DNA from: DATJPR01 sp963843525
GTDB taxonomy: Bacteria > Bacteroidota > Ignavibacteria > UBA10030 > UBA6906
Reading direction: 5' to 3'
Assembly: GCA_963843525.1 (NCBI GenBank)
Contig: CAWJKM010000002.1
Span: 62,001-126,000 of the forward strand
DNA length: 64,000 nucleotides
Part shown: positions 1 to 8,021 of the stretch, one piece after another
Numbering within the stretch: position 1 is the first letter of the stretch
Layout of the letters: every line of letters begins with the position of its first letter
The notes under the pieces: model-generated
Database searches by the model: none
The model's input: only the letters and a program-made list of their open reading frames with translations
Told to the model about the DNA's origin: nothing
Position numbers and translations under genes: made by a program

Positions 1-822
1 TCAAACGCTCAACCCAACCTTGGGTCTGTGGTATCTCTCTGGCGATATCCGGTAAAGTCCATGATGGGAGAGGAACTCAATGCCGCTGACGTCACTGAAC
101 GCGGGCTCGTGGGAGATCGTGCGTACGCCTTGATCGATCCGACCAGTGGAAAGGTCGTGAGTGCGAAGAACCCCCGACGGTGGGCGAAGCTCTTCGCCTT
201 CCGGGCTGCCTATATCGAGCCCCCGCGTGCCGGCACAAATATTCCTCCGGTTCGGATCACTCTCCCTGATGGCACCATCGTTACCACACAACAATCGGAC
301 CTCAACCAGATTCTTTCGAGTGAGCTCGAGCGAGAAGTAACACTTGGGACAACACCTCCAGAGACACCAAGCCTCGAGGAGTACTGGCCAGATATGGGCG
401 GACTCGACCACAGAGAAACCATAACCGACGAGACCATGCTACCCGGGACATTTTTCGACGGCGCGGTGATCCACCTGCTGACGACCGCGACCATTGATCG
501 AATGCGGGAACTGTATCCAGAAGGACGCTTTGAGGTGCGCCGCTTTCGACCGAACATTGTGGTCGAATCTTTAACAGGTGCAAAGGGCTTCATCGAGAAT
601 GATTGGATTGGCCATACGCTTGGCATAGGAGCCGAGGTTCAATTGAACATCATCCGTGCCTGCCCGCGTTGCGTGATGACGACACTGCCCCAAGGGGATT
701 TACCAAAGGATCCAGGGATCCTACGAACAACAGCTCAGTACAATCAGGGGAATGTCGGCGTGTATGCGGCCATTCTGCGAGGTGGGACGATCCACCGGGG
801 TGATCCGGTTCGGCTTCAGTAG
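1..822 (+). CDS. MOSC domain protein, 5' partial
   Basis: The reading frame is open from the first base of the window (residues ...NAQPNLGSVVSLWRYPVKSM), so the true start lies upstream; a GTG at 28 is an internal codon that could only serve as a fallback start. The N-terminal part matches the MOSC N-terminal beta-barrel pattern (SLWRYPVKSMMGEEL, then GDRAYALID), and the C-terminal part is the MOSC domain proper, with a conserved Cys in RACPRCVMTTLPQGDLPKD near the end. MOSC proteins bind the molybdenum cofactor, and some reduce N-hydroxylated compounds or handle sulfur. The substrate cannot be told from sequence. About 273 residues are visible, near full family length, so only a few residues are probably missing. 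Confidence 0.88.
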   Translation, partial: SNAQPNLGSVVSLWRYPVKSMMGEELNAADVTERGLVGDRAYALIDPTSGKVVSAKNPRRWAKLFAFRAAYIEPPRAGTNIPPVRITLPDGTIVTTQQSDLNQILSSELEREVTLGTTPPETPSLEEYWPDMGGLDHRETITDETMLPGTFFDGAVIHLLTTATIDRMRELYPEGRFEVRRFRPNIVVESLTGAKGFIENDWIGHTLGIGAEVQLNIIRACPRCVMTTLPQGDLPKDPGILRTTAQYNQGNVGVYAAILRGGTIHRGDPVRLQ

Positions 823-898
823 TAATCGCTAAACGGCAGATCACAATCGCAACGACAACGGTTGCTCTTCATTTTGGAAGAATTATGGTGCTCACTCC

Positions 899-1456
899 AT
901 GGCGCTCAAGAAACTTCCATTCAAGCGATTGCAGCATCTCATTGGACTTCATCTTTCGACGAAGGAGTTGGCTCCGACCCAAAGAGTCATTGACGAATTG
1001 GCCATTTCAAAGAAGCGTGGCTATCTCACCAAGCCCGAACTTATAGAAGTGTGTCGGTGGAAATCCGCACGAGCCATCAATCACATTAAACGAAATCGAG
1101 CCGATACGATTCAGAGAGTGACCAAGGCGGCATTCAGAACTCGAAGCGAGCGAAAGAAGCTCTCCTTCCTGACAAGTCTTCATGGCGTAAGCGTGCCGAT
1201 GGCATCCTCCATACTCATGCTCACAAATCCAGCCCGGTATGGTGTCATTGATATTCGGGTTTGGGAACTCCTTTATGAAATGGGTGCCGTGACGACGAAC
1301 GCCGACGGAATGGGCTTCGATTTCGAACAGTGGTACCGGTATCTGAAAATCCTCCGACAATTTGCCAGGAAATACAAAGTCGGTGCACGCGACATCGAGC
1401 GCACGTTGTTCAGTGTTCACACCCTTTATCAACAGGGCACGCTCTACAAGCATTGA
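899..1456 (+). CDS. Helix-hairpin-helix (DNA glycosylase-like fold) protein of unknown function
   Basis: This 185-residue protein is basic in its N-terminal half (KKLPFKRLQHL, KRNRADTIQRVTKAAFRTRSERKK). Residues about 95-125 contain a segment resembling the helix-hairpin-helix of HhH-GPD DNA glycosylases: LHGVSVPMASSILMLTNP, then YGVIDIRVWELLYEMG, where the family has an Asp after the HhH. No iron-sulfur cysteine cluster is present. DNA binding is inferred from this pattern and from the charge; catalytic activity is not established. The ATG lacks a good Shine-Dalgarno. It stands alone between the MOSC gene and a convergent decarboxylase gene. Confidence 0.7.
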   Translation: MALKKLPFKRLQHLIGLHLSTKELAPTQRVIDELAISKKRGYLTKPELIEVCRWKSARAINHIKRNRADTIQRVTKAAFRTRSERKKLSFLTSLHGVSVPMASSILMLTNPARYGVIDIRVWELLYEMGAVTTNADGMGFDFEQWYRYLKILRQFARKYKVGARDIERTLFSVHTLYQQGTLYKH

Positions 1457-1491
1457 GATCTCCACAACATCACCGCGCATGCGGGCGTGCT

Positions 1492-2958
1492 CTAGCCGGA
1501 TTTCCGTAGCGCGTGGACATTCTCTTTAATCACCCGAAGCGCGAGATCGATATCACGGCGGTGCGAACGGAAGTTCAGGACCGCGCACCGGAGCCAGAAC
1601 CGGCCGTCGATTTCGGTCGATGAGAAGAAGCTCCTTCCATCACGCTGGATCGCGGCGAGGAGGGAGCGATCGAACACCCCGCCGTCGTTGCCGCCGCTGC
1701 GGAACATGGCGACAGAGAGCTCCGGCTCTGGACCCATTTCAAACCCGAGCTGCTGCACTCCCTCGTAAAACCGGTGACAGAGGAGATGCTTCTCTTCCAG
1801 GCATGCCCGGAACGGTGCGACGCCGTGAAGATGCAGCGGCAGCCAGAGGCGCAGCCCCCGGAAGTGACGGGTGAGCTCGGGCCCGACGTCGGCCGGACTG
1901 ATCTCGTCGAACCCCACAGCATCCTGCATGTAATGCGCATCGTGCGAAAACGACTGCAGAAGAAGGGAGGAATCCCTCACCAGCACGACGCCCGTCCCGA
2001 AGGGGAGGAACATCCCCTTATGCGGGTCCAGGACGACTGAGTCCGACCGCTCGATCCCTTTGAATTTCCCCCTGAGGTTCTCCACCAAAAGGAAGAAGCC
2101 GCCGTACGCCGCGTCGACATGGAGCCATGCGCCGTGCGCCGCGCACAGATCGGCGATGGCGTCCAGGGGGTCGATGGCGCCCGCGTCGGTCGTCCCCGCC
2201 GTTGCGATGACGAGGAACGGACGGAGCCCGGCAGCGACATCGTCGGCGAGCATCGCGCCCAGCGCGGCAGCATCCAACTGGTAGCGCGCGTTCATCGGCA
2301 CGACCCGCACGATGCATTCGTCGAGCCCGGTGGTGTGCAGGGCCTTGGGGATGCAATGGTGCGCGTGGCCGGTCAGGTAGATGACGGCACTCCGGACATT
2401 GGACGAATCGATCCCCCGTGCATCCCGGGCGGTCTGGATCGCCGTCAGGTTGGCGATCGACCCGCCGGAGGCGAGGTTGCCGTGTGCAGTATCAGGATAG
2501 CCGACGAGGGAGCAGAGCCACCGGATCATCTGGTTCTCGATCAGGACGGCGCCCGGGCTGGCAAAGAAGACGCCGGCATACCGGTTCGTGGCGGCTGCGA
2601 GCAGGTCCGCCACCGCGCATGCCCATAGTCCGCCACCCGGGATGTACCCGAACCCAGCCCCCGACGAAGAGTTGATCCCGACATGGTTGACCTCCGTGCG
2701 AAGGAGGTCCAGGAGATCTTCAAACGACGCCCCGTGCTCTCCAACAGTGACCTTTTTCAGCCGGTCGCACTCACCCTGCACGAATGCCGGGATGTCCGGC
2801 AGCATGTCGATGAACTCGTCGAGGTAGACGGTCGTGCGCTGCATGATCCGTGCACGCTCCCCCCGGTCGGGTTCGAGCTGACGCGCGGACCGTTCCAGCC
2901 TCTCCAAATGATTTCCCATCTCAGCCGGGGTGTTCTCAATTGAGGATTTCGATTCCAT
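1492..2958 (-). CDS. Group II pyridoxal-phosphate-dependent decarboxylase (aromatic amino acid/glutamate type)
   Basis: The 488-residue protein belongs to the fold type I group II decarboxylases that remove the alpha-carboxylate of amino acids such as DOPA, tyrosine, tryptophan or glutamate. The PLP lysine is in DPHKGMFLPFG (about residue 310). HVDAAYGGF supplies the Asp that pairs with the PLP ring nitrogen, and GNLASGGSIANLTAI is the cofactor phosphate-binding segment. The N-terminal region (LDLLRTEVNHVG, SSGAGFGYIPGGG) is that of the family. The start has a GAGGAAG Shine-Dalgarno. It converges with the upstream plus-strand gene and sits alone. A second, more distant member lies at 30992. 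Substrate unassigned. Confidence 0.92.
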   Translation of the reverse strand: MESKSSIENTPAEMGNHLERLERSARQLEPDRGERARIMQRTTVYLDEFIDMLPDIPAFVQGECDRLKKVTVGEHGASFEDLLDLLRTEVNHVGINSSSGAGFGYIPGGGLWACAVADLLAAATNRYAGVFFASPGAVLIENQMIRWLCSLVGYPDTAHGNLASGGSIANLTAIQTARDARGIDSSNVRSAVIYLTGHAHHCIPKALHTTGLDECIVRVVPMNARYQLDAAALGAMLADDVAAGLRPFLVIATAGTTDAGAIDPLDAIADLCAAHGAWLHVDAAYGGFFLLVENLRGKFKGIERSDSVVLDPHKGMFLPFGTGVVLVRDSSLLLQSFSHDAHYMQDAVGFDEISPADVGPELTRHFRGLRLWLPLHLHGVAPFRACLEEKHLLCHRFYEGVQQLGFEMGPEPELSVAMFRSGGNDGGVFDRSLLAAIQRDGRSFFSSTEIDGRFWLRCAVLNFRSHRRDIDLALRVIKENVHALRKSG

Positions 2959-3324
2959 GACTTCCTCGTAGATCTTCAGGGAGCCGGGGCCGACCGCGGA
3001 TCAACGACAATAGCGGTGTTGATGGCAGGCATTGCGGTCACAATCCCGTTCGTTCTTGATAACTACAACAAGAAAATCGAGTTGTGCAAGCATCCGGGGG
3101 CTGATCCGACACGGTGTACAACGCTCTCCAGCCCGGCTTCGCCTCCGTGAACTTCCGGGAGCAGGAACGGTCCGTCGGAGAACCGCGCCTCATCCTTCCG
3201 GTGTTAATAATACTGTTCCACAAAAATCGACAAAAAAAGCCCCCTTCCGCTGTCCAGTTTTTGTCGCCTCATGCATTATTGGGGTGGAGATCATTCACAA
3301 CCAAAAAAGAAGGGAGCTGGAACA
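2959..3324. other. Intergenic region with a possible 42-residue ORF and an inverted repeat
   Basis: This spacer separates the divergent decarboxylase and AhpD-like genes. A small plus-strand frame (3022-3150, ATG start) would encode a peptide with a hydrophobic N-terminus (MAGIAVTIPFVLDNYNKK) and a polar tail with two cysteines. It has no convincing ribosome-binding site and may be chance or a gene remnant. A perfect 9-bp inverted repeat lies at 3228-3266. Nothing else was recognised. Confidence 0.3.
3228..3266. repeat. Perfect 9-bp inverted repeat upstream of the AhpD-like gene
   Basis: CGACAAAAA at 3228-3236 is matched by TTTTTGTCG at 3258-3266 across a 21-nt loop. It ends about 60 bases before the AhpD-like start. 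It could be an operator, part of the promoter region or an RNA hairpin. A TGTCG, resembling the -35 element reported for ECF42 promoters, falls inside its right arm (3262-3266). Confidence 0.5.
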
Positions 3325-3804
3325 ATGTCTGAGAGGATTCGTGTGGGAGAAAAAGGACAGGGCGCGATCAAGGCGATGTATGGGCTGGGGGCATACCTGG
3401 CGCAATCGCCGCTGGAACAGAAGCTTCTGGACCTTGTGTATTTCCGCGTCTCGCAGATCAACGGGTGCGCCTATTGTCTGGACATGCATTCGAAGGACCT
3501 GCGTGCGGTCGGCGAAAGCGAACAGCGGCTGCATGTTCTCGCAGCATGGCGGGACGCGCCATTCTATTCCGAGCGTGAGCGCGCAGGGCTGGCCTGGGCC
3601 GAAGCAGTGACGAAACTCGAAGGGGGAGAGGTGTCGGACGAGGTGTACACGCAGGCGCGCAAGGCGTTTTCCGAGCAGGAGCTGATCGACCTGACGCTGG
3701 CAGTCGTCACGATCAACAGCTACAATCGCCTCAACATCGCATTTCGCACCACGGCAGGCACGTACCAGGTCGGGCAGCACGCGGTGCAGGCGAAGGCCGT
3801 GTGA
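3325..3804 (+). CDS. Carboxymuconolactone decarboxylase family (AhpD-like) protein
   Basis: The 159-residue all-helical protein carries the AhpD-type redox motif NGCAYCLDMHSKD (C48, C51, H55), which in AhpD relays electrons or protons during peroxide reduction. The family also includes decarboxylases without the motif, so a redox role is favoured here. The start was chosen for the AGGGAG Shine-Dalgarno at 3311; an upstream in-frame ATG at 3271 lacks one. The gene is followed after 30 bases by a YCII/DGPF gene and then by an ECF42-like sigma factor, so it is probably a target of that sigma factor. The substrate is unknown. Confidence 0.9.
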   Translation: MSERIRVGEKGQGAIKAMYGLGAYLAQSPLEQKLLDLVYFRVSQINGCAYCLDMHSKDLRAVGESEQRLHVLAAWRDAPFYSERERAGLAWAEAVTKLEGGEVSDEVYTQARKAFSEQELIDLTLAVVTINSYNRLNIAFRTTAGTYQVGQHAVQAKAV

Positions 3805-3834
3805 GCATTGGGAACTAGACAAAGGAGCAACACC

Positions 3835-4173
3835 ATGAAAGAATTCATGTATTTCTTCCGCATGCCGAAGATGGATTACAGCACCGTCTCCCCGAAAGAG
3901 ATGGAGGCGGTGGCCAAAAAGTGGCAGGAGTGGGTGCAGGGCATCGTCGCCCAGGGAAAGCTGTCAAGCAATGGCCAGCGGCTTTCCCTGGACGGGAGGG
4001 TCCTCAAGCCGGGCGGAGTCGTGACCGACGGTCCCTTCGTGGAGATCCGGGAGCTGCTCGGCGGCTACATCGTCATCAAAGCCGAGAACCTCGACGACGC
4101 GACGACCCTGGCGCACGGATGTCCCGCCCTGGATGCCGGCGGCAGTGTGGAGATCCGTCCACTGTACAGCTAG
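3835..4173 (+). CDS. YCII-related (DGPF) protein
   Basis: This 112-residue protein has the YCII/DGPF fold, with VVTDGPFVEIRELLGGY containing the diagnostic D-G-P-F motif, then an ending typical of the family (GSVEIRPLY). DGPF proteins are the hallmark genomic partners of ECF42 sigma factors, and one is encoded directly downstream. Start chosen at the ATG after AAAGGAG. It lies 30 bases after the AhpD-like gene, probably in the same transcript. The biochemical role is unknown; related YciI proteins have lyase-like activity. Confidence 0.9.
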   Translation: MKEFMYFFRMPKMDYSTVSPKEMEAVAKKWQEWVQGIVAQGKLSSNGQRLSLDGRVLKPGGVVTDGPFVEIRELLGGYIVIKAENLDDATTLAHGCPALDAGGSVEIRPLYS

Positions 4174-4212
4174 TGCCCCTCCAACTAAAGCACTTTACAC
4201 AATGAGGGGCAC
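4173..4212. repeat. Perfect 9-bp inverted repeat after the DGPF gene
   Basis: GTGCCCCTC (4173-4181) pairs with GAGGGGCAC (4204-4212), loop 22 nt. It overlaps the last base of the DGPF stop codon. The geometry is terminator-like, but no U-tract follows. CTCCAACTA occurs at 4179 and again at 4221, and GTTGGAG at 4261, so the region has further dyad and direct-repeat structure that could be an operator. Confidence 0.5.
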
Positions 4213-4292
4213 AGTGTCGGCTCCAACTATATTAAATTCATTGGTGTGTAATGGTATTTTGTTGGAGACGCACTAGACAACGAAGAAGGAAC

Positions 4293-4326
4293 GACTCGCC
4301 CTCCATGTTTTCAGCGAGGGCGAGTC
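4293..4326. repeat. Perfect 11-bp hairpin immediately before the sigma factor start
   Basis: GACTCGCCCTC (4293-4303) and GAGGGCGAGTC (4316-4326) are perfect complements around a 12-nt loop. The sigma gene ATG follows 10 bases later at 4337 with no visible Shine-Dalgarno between hairpin and start. The stem would occupy the ribosome-binding region, so it may act as a translational control element or as a transcription terminator or attenuator before the sigma gene. Confidence 0.55.
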
Positions 4327-4336
4327 TGCTTTCACT

Positions 4337-5566
4337 ATGGAACGGGACGACAGTTCGCTGAAGAATCTTTTCCAGCAGGAGTTTGCCCGGATGGTCGCCG
4401 TCATCAGCAGGCGGTTCGGGTTGACGCATATCGAGATGGCGGAAGACGTCGTGAGCGCGACCTTTCTCCAGGCGGCGGAAACATGGGGGCTCAAGGGTCT
4501 CCCGCCGAACCCGACCGCCTGGCTCTACGCCGTGGCGAGGCAGAAAGTCCTCGAACAGTTGCGGAGGAGGAAGATCTTTGAGGGAAGCGTCCTTCCGGAA
4601 CTGCAGGCGCGCGCTGATCTTGAGGACGACGGGCTGGACTTCTCCGAGCAGGCGATCCGGGACAGCCAGCTCCAGATGATCTTCGCGGTGTGCACCCCGG
4701 AGATCGCGAGCGAGGCGCAGATCGGCCTTGCGCTCCGCATCCTGTGCGGTTTCGGGATCGACGAGATCGCGGAGGCGTTTTTCTCGAACAAGGAGACGAT
4801 CAACAAGCGGCTTCTGCGCGCCAAAGAGAAACTGCGCGGGGCAGGCGTGTCGCTGGAGCTTCCCTCCGAACGGGAGATCCCCGGAAGGCTCGACAATGTC
4901 CTCCACGTCCTGTATTTGTTGTTCAACGAAGGGTACTACTCACGCACGCAGAACCAGGTCCTCCGGATGGACTTCTGCCTCGAAGCGATGCGCCTGGCCA
5001 CGCTGCTCACCGAGTACGAGAAGACCGATCTGCCGAAGGTGAATGCTCTCCTTGCCCTGATGTGCTTTCACGCCTCCCGATTCCCGGCGCGCCTCACGGA
5101 CGACGACGGTTCGATCCTCTACGACGAGCAGGATGAAGACCTCTGGGACCGGGCGCTCATCCACCGGGGGATGGAATATCTCGAGCGCTCCGCGACCGGA
5201 GAAGTTCTGAGCGCGTACCATCTGGAAGCCCGCATTGCCTCCTGGCATTGTGTCAAGGAGGACACTGTCGAGAAATGGGAAGACATTCTCCGATTGTACG
5301 ATCTCCTGTTGGAGGTCAATCCCTCGCCGAGCGTTCTCCTGAACCGGGTGTACGCGCTGTACAAGGCGAAGGGGAGGGACGCCGCACTTGCGAACGCCGA
5401 ACAGCTCCGGATGGAAACCGACCAATTCTACTTTGTGTTGCTCGGCGAGCTCTATAAAGAGGTGGACGCGGAGAAGGCGCGTTGCCATTTTCAACGGGCC
5501 CAGGCACTCGCCAGAACGGAAACCGAGAGACACCGCATTCAGGAGAAGATCGACCGGCTCGCCTGA
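4337..5566 (+). CDS. ECF sigma factor, ECF42-like, with C-terminal TPR-like extension
   Basis: This 409-residue protein has a sigma region 2 (about residues 15-80, AEDVVSATFLQAAETWG and PTAWLYAVARQKVLEQLRR) and a region 4 helix-turn-helix (about 125-180, IDEIAEAFFSNKETINKRLL). A C-terminal half of more than 200 residues follows, the DUF6596/TPR-like extension diagnostic of ECF42-type factors (FNEGYYSRTQNQVLRMDFC; NPSPSVLLNRVYAL). No anti-sigma gene is present, as is usual for this group, in which the C-terminal domain itself is thought to control activity. The DGPF and AhpD-like genes upstream are the expected regulon. No Shine-Dalgarno is seen; an 11-bp hairpin precedes the ATG. Confidence 0.93.
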   Translation: MERDDSSLKNLFQQEFARMVAVISRRFGLTHIEMAEDVVSATFLQAAETWGLKGLPPNPTAWLYAVARQKVLEQLRRRKIFEGSVLPELQARADLEDDGLDFSEQAIRDSQLQMIFAVCTPEIASEAQIGLALRILCGFGIDEIAEAFFSNKETINKRLLRAKEKLRGAGVSLELPSEREIPGRLDNVLHVLYLLFNEGYYSRTQNQVLRMDFCLEAMRLATLLTEYEKTDLPKVNALLALMCFHASRFPARLTDDDGSILYDEQDEDLWDRALIHRGMEYLERSATGEVLSAYHLEARIASWHCVKEDTVEKWEDILRLYDLLLEVNPSPSVLLNRVYALYKAKGRDAALANAEQLRMETDQFYFVLLGELYKEVDAEKARCHFQRAQALARTETERHRIQEKIDRLA

Positions 5567-5639
5567 CCCTCTCCACCCACAGGACCGAACCCATGGTCTC
5601 CAGCGCCTGGAGAAATAACTCAATAGAAAGGAATCCCCC

Positions 5640-6233
5640 ATGCAGGTCAGAAAGAACCCTGAGGTTGATGCAATACTCCCCAAGGCCGGGAAATGGCAGA
5701 AGGAATTCAAGAAGCTCAGATCGATCGTTCTTGACTGCGGGCTGACCGAGGAAGTGAAGTGGGGCCAGCCCTGCTACACGGTCGGGGGGAAGAACGTTGT
5801 TCTCATCCACGGGTTCAAAGAGTACTGTGCGATCCTGTTTTTCAAGGGCGTCTTATTGCAGGACCCCAGGGGTGTTCTCATCCAGCAGACGAAGAACGTC
5901 CAGGCGGGGCGCCAGATCAGGTTCACGGACGTCCGTGAGATCGTCAGGATGGAGCCCATCCTGACAAAGTACATTGATCAAGCGATCGACATCGAAAAGT
6001 CGGGCGGCAAGGTGAGACACAAGAAGACGACGGAATACACCATGGCGGAAGAGTTCAAGAAGAAGCTGGATGAACTCCCCGCCTTGAAGAGTGCTTTTGA
6101 CGCCTTGACGCCCGGGCGGCAGAGGGGTTACCTCTTCTACTTCTCCTCGGCCAAACAATCCGCTACCCGGGCGGCAAGGGTCGAAAAATCCATGAAGCGG
6201 ATTTTGAAAGGAAAGGGACTCAACGACGAGTAA
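5640..6233 (+). CDS. YdeI/OmdA-associated, DUF1801-type protein
   Basis: The 197-residue protein has an N-terminal DUF1801 domain (about residues 15-125: KLRSIVLDCGLTEEVKWGQPCY, FFKGVLLQDP, RQIRFTDVREI) and a C-terminal YdeI-type helical tail rich in Lys (AFDALTPGRQRGYLFYFSSA, then KRILKGKGLND). Members of this group have been linked to bacteriocin or antimicrobial peptide tolerance and to iron-related stress, but the molecular function is not established. It lies 73 bases after the sigma factor and may be co-transcribed. The start has AAAGGAA upstream. Confidence 0.85.
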   Translation: MQVRKNPEVDAILPKAGKWQKEFKKLRSIVLDCGLTEEVKWGQPCYTVGGKNVVLIHGFKEYCAILFFKGVLLQDPRGVLIQQTKNVQAGRQIRFTDVREIVRMEPILTKYIDQAIDIEKSGGKVRHKKTTEYTMAEEFKKKLDELPALKSAFDALTPGRQRGYLFYFSSAKQSATRAARVEKSMKRILKGKGLNDE

Positions 6234-6820
6234 AGTCATCTTCCTCCATTGTCCGCGATCTTTCTCCCCCACAAGGACGAGCCCAGGATACGAGGGATTC
6301 CTCGGCAGAAATGAGATCGTTGGAATAGGCAACAGCGGTAATTCGAAACGCTTTTGCTCGCGGAGATGTAGACCTCGTGGTCAAACTGCCTCTCCCAACA
6401 TCATAAGGTGTTTCAGGGGAAGTGGTGTCGTCGTCGATCGCGAAGATCTGAGAAACAGTCTCAGGGGGTTGGTTCCAAAATGCAACGATCGAATTTGTTG
6501 AGAACACCATATTATATTCACGGGCGGGACAACAATTCAAACAGTCATCTCTGCAATCAACTCCACGCCCGGGTCCGGTGGGAAGCCGGTGATAATCAGA
6601 GGCCGCTCCAGGGTTGTGTACGTTCGGGACAAGAGCAGTCCGACTGGCTGGCTTTCCCTGCGAGAGATGGCACAAGCGGCGCCGGATGAACCGCACCAGG
6701 GGGAGGACGACTGCCGAACACGCCCCCGACCCGATATGGGACAATGGGGGCCGGCATCGGCGCCCCGCATGGTTTTTCCTCCCGAATTATCGGACTTTCC
6801 CGCTCTTCCACCCTGAGCAT

Positions 6821-6849
6821 TTGACAGTTCAAGGAGGGCGGTCTATATT
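6821..6849 (+). promoter_or_regulatory. Consensus sigma-70-type promoter without an intact downstream gene
   Basis: TTGACA at 6821 and TATATT at 6844 are separated by exactly 17 bases. The first four spacer bases (GTTC), the last two (TC) and the base after the -10 (C) are the same as in the promoter at 34344. Transcription would run into 6857 onward, where only short frames and a GyrI-like remnant are found, so the original gene is probably lost. Confidence 0.6.
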
Positions 6850-6975
6850 CCGACGTACGTTGCTCCTTCTTTTTCCATCCTTACCATGCCCGGGCCGTCT
6901 GACGCCTTAAAGATGCTCTGGGGTCCTGCAGGAATCATCTGACAAAGTCATCCTCCGGCAGCCTGAGATGGCTCG

Positions 6976-7065
6976 ATGAAACCAACCGACGTTCACATTG
7001 TTCATCTCCGGGAGATGCACGTTGCAGGCGCATTGGAGGACTATGGGGCATGCTCCGGGTCGTGA
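6976..7065 (+). pseudogene. Truncated N-terminus of a GyrI-like (AraC effector-binding) domain protein
   Basis: The frame begins MKPTDVHIVHLREMHVAGAL and stops after 29 codons. It aligns with the start of the intact GyrI-like protein at 27648 (MIPTKVEIVRLEPMRVASTY), sharing the P-T-x-V-x-I-V-x-L-x-x-M-x-V-A pattern. The rest of the domain is missing. It is best read as a gene remnant; chance similarity is possible because the match is short. Confidence 0.45.
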
Positions 7066-7291
7066 TCGTACCATGGTGGACCCTCATTTCGGGCATGCTT
7101 GCTGTAGTGCTAATCGTCATGGACAACAAGCTGGATGAGCACAGCGTGATCGTCCAAGACAGCGACATTCATCTGTGGACACCGCATGAGCTGGGCGGTC
7201 GGAGGGGGGAGTATGCAGTCCACGATGCACGTAGTGAAGAACCATTCATGTGAGGACAACGTACTGACAAGCCGATAGGACAGGTGTGACC

Positions 7292-7819
7292 ATGAACGCG
7301 CCAGAAGATCGTGAGGCGACGATTTCCCGGTATCGGGAGGGCCCGCTCCTCCTCGAACATGTCGTAGCGGGTCTGCGTGACGCAGAGCTGGATGCCGCGC
7401 CTTCCGGAGGCGGCTGGTCCGTCCGGCAAATTGTCCATCACATTGCGGACGGGGACGATATCTGGAAATTGTGCATCAAAATGGCGATCGGCAACGAACA
7501 AGCCGAATTTGCCCTGGGGTGGTACTGGTCGCTGCCACAGGAGATTTGGGCCGATCGTTGGGCCTACTGCCGGCGACCCGTCGGCACATCCCTGTCGCTT
7601 CTCAAGGCGAATCGAGAGCACGTCCTTCAACTCCTGGAGAGTGTGCCGGAGGCATGGAATCGTGCCGTGGTAGTACGGACGCCGCAGGGAGCAACGGAGC
7701 AGGTGCCGGTTGGTTTTGTGATCCAGATGCAGGCCGACCATCTATTGCAGCACATCGAACGCATACGCGCCATTCTGGGAGAAGGGCGCGGCGCTCCATC
7801 GCCGGATATGCAGAAGTGA
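7292..7819 (+). CDS. DinB family protein
   Basis: The 175-residue protein belongs to the DinB/YfiT four-helix-bundle family, whose members are putative metal-dependent enzymes, often thiol S-transferases. The family His residues are visible in WSVRQIVHHIADGDD (first ligand) and in MQADHLLQHIERI (the paired C-terminal ligands). A GTG six bases upstream (7286) is an alternative start. It is a single-gene unit; a second DinB-type gene lies at 15416. The specific substrate is unknown. Confidence 0.88.
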   Translation: MNAPEDREATISRYREGPLLLEHVVAGLRDAELDAAPSGGGWSVRQIVHHIADGDDIWKLCIKMAIGNEQAEFALGWYWSLPQEIWADRWAYCRRPVGTSLSLLKANREHVLQLLESVPEAWNRAVVVRTPQGATEQVPVGFVIQMQADHLLQHIERIRAILGEGRGAPSPDMQK

Positions 7820-7955
7820 AGCCAGGATCGGCTCGACGTGAAGTGCTCGCTCGAGATCGCCCCGCCTGAAATGCAACTGCACGGTGGTGAACGACGGGAC
7901 CGCAGGGCAGAATCATGAGGGAAGTTCAGCGCGTCGCTTTTCAACAATCCTCACA

Positions 7956-7984
7956 TTGAGTTTTGCCGATTCATGGCGTAGCTT
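7956..7984 (+). promoter_or_regulatory. Possible sigma-70-type promoter for the alcohol dehydrogenase-like gene
   Basis: TTGAGT (7956-7961) and TAGCTT (7979-7984) are 17 bases apart and end about 37 bases before the start at 8022. The -10 is a weak match. An overlapping alternative pairs TTGCCG at 7963 with TGCTAA at 7986. Confidence 0.3.
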
Positions 7985-8021
7985 GTGCTAAACCACTTCA
8001 AAGCGCTCATCGAGAGGTCCT

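Larger units (their letters stand above)
6234..7291. other. About 1.06 kb without an intact gene
   Basis: No full coding sequence is convincing in either strand. Recognised items are a consensus sigma-70-type promoter at 6821-6849 that faces no intact gene, and a 29-residue GyrI-like remnant at 6976-7065. A minus-strand frame of about 60-80 codons around 6537-6660 has unremarkable composition and no recognisable family. The region looks like a decayed gene neighbourhood. Confidence 0.5.

Noticed and set aside
1575..2675. Several plus- and minus-strand frames inside the decarboxylase region
   Set aside because: They are Arg/Pro-rich shadows of a GC-rich gene with intact PLP motifs.
7050..7253. 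A 67-codon frame starting with a hydrophobic segment
   Set aside because: The start overlaps the GyrI-like remnant, no ribosome-binding site is present, and the sequence matches nothing recognisable.
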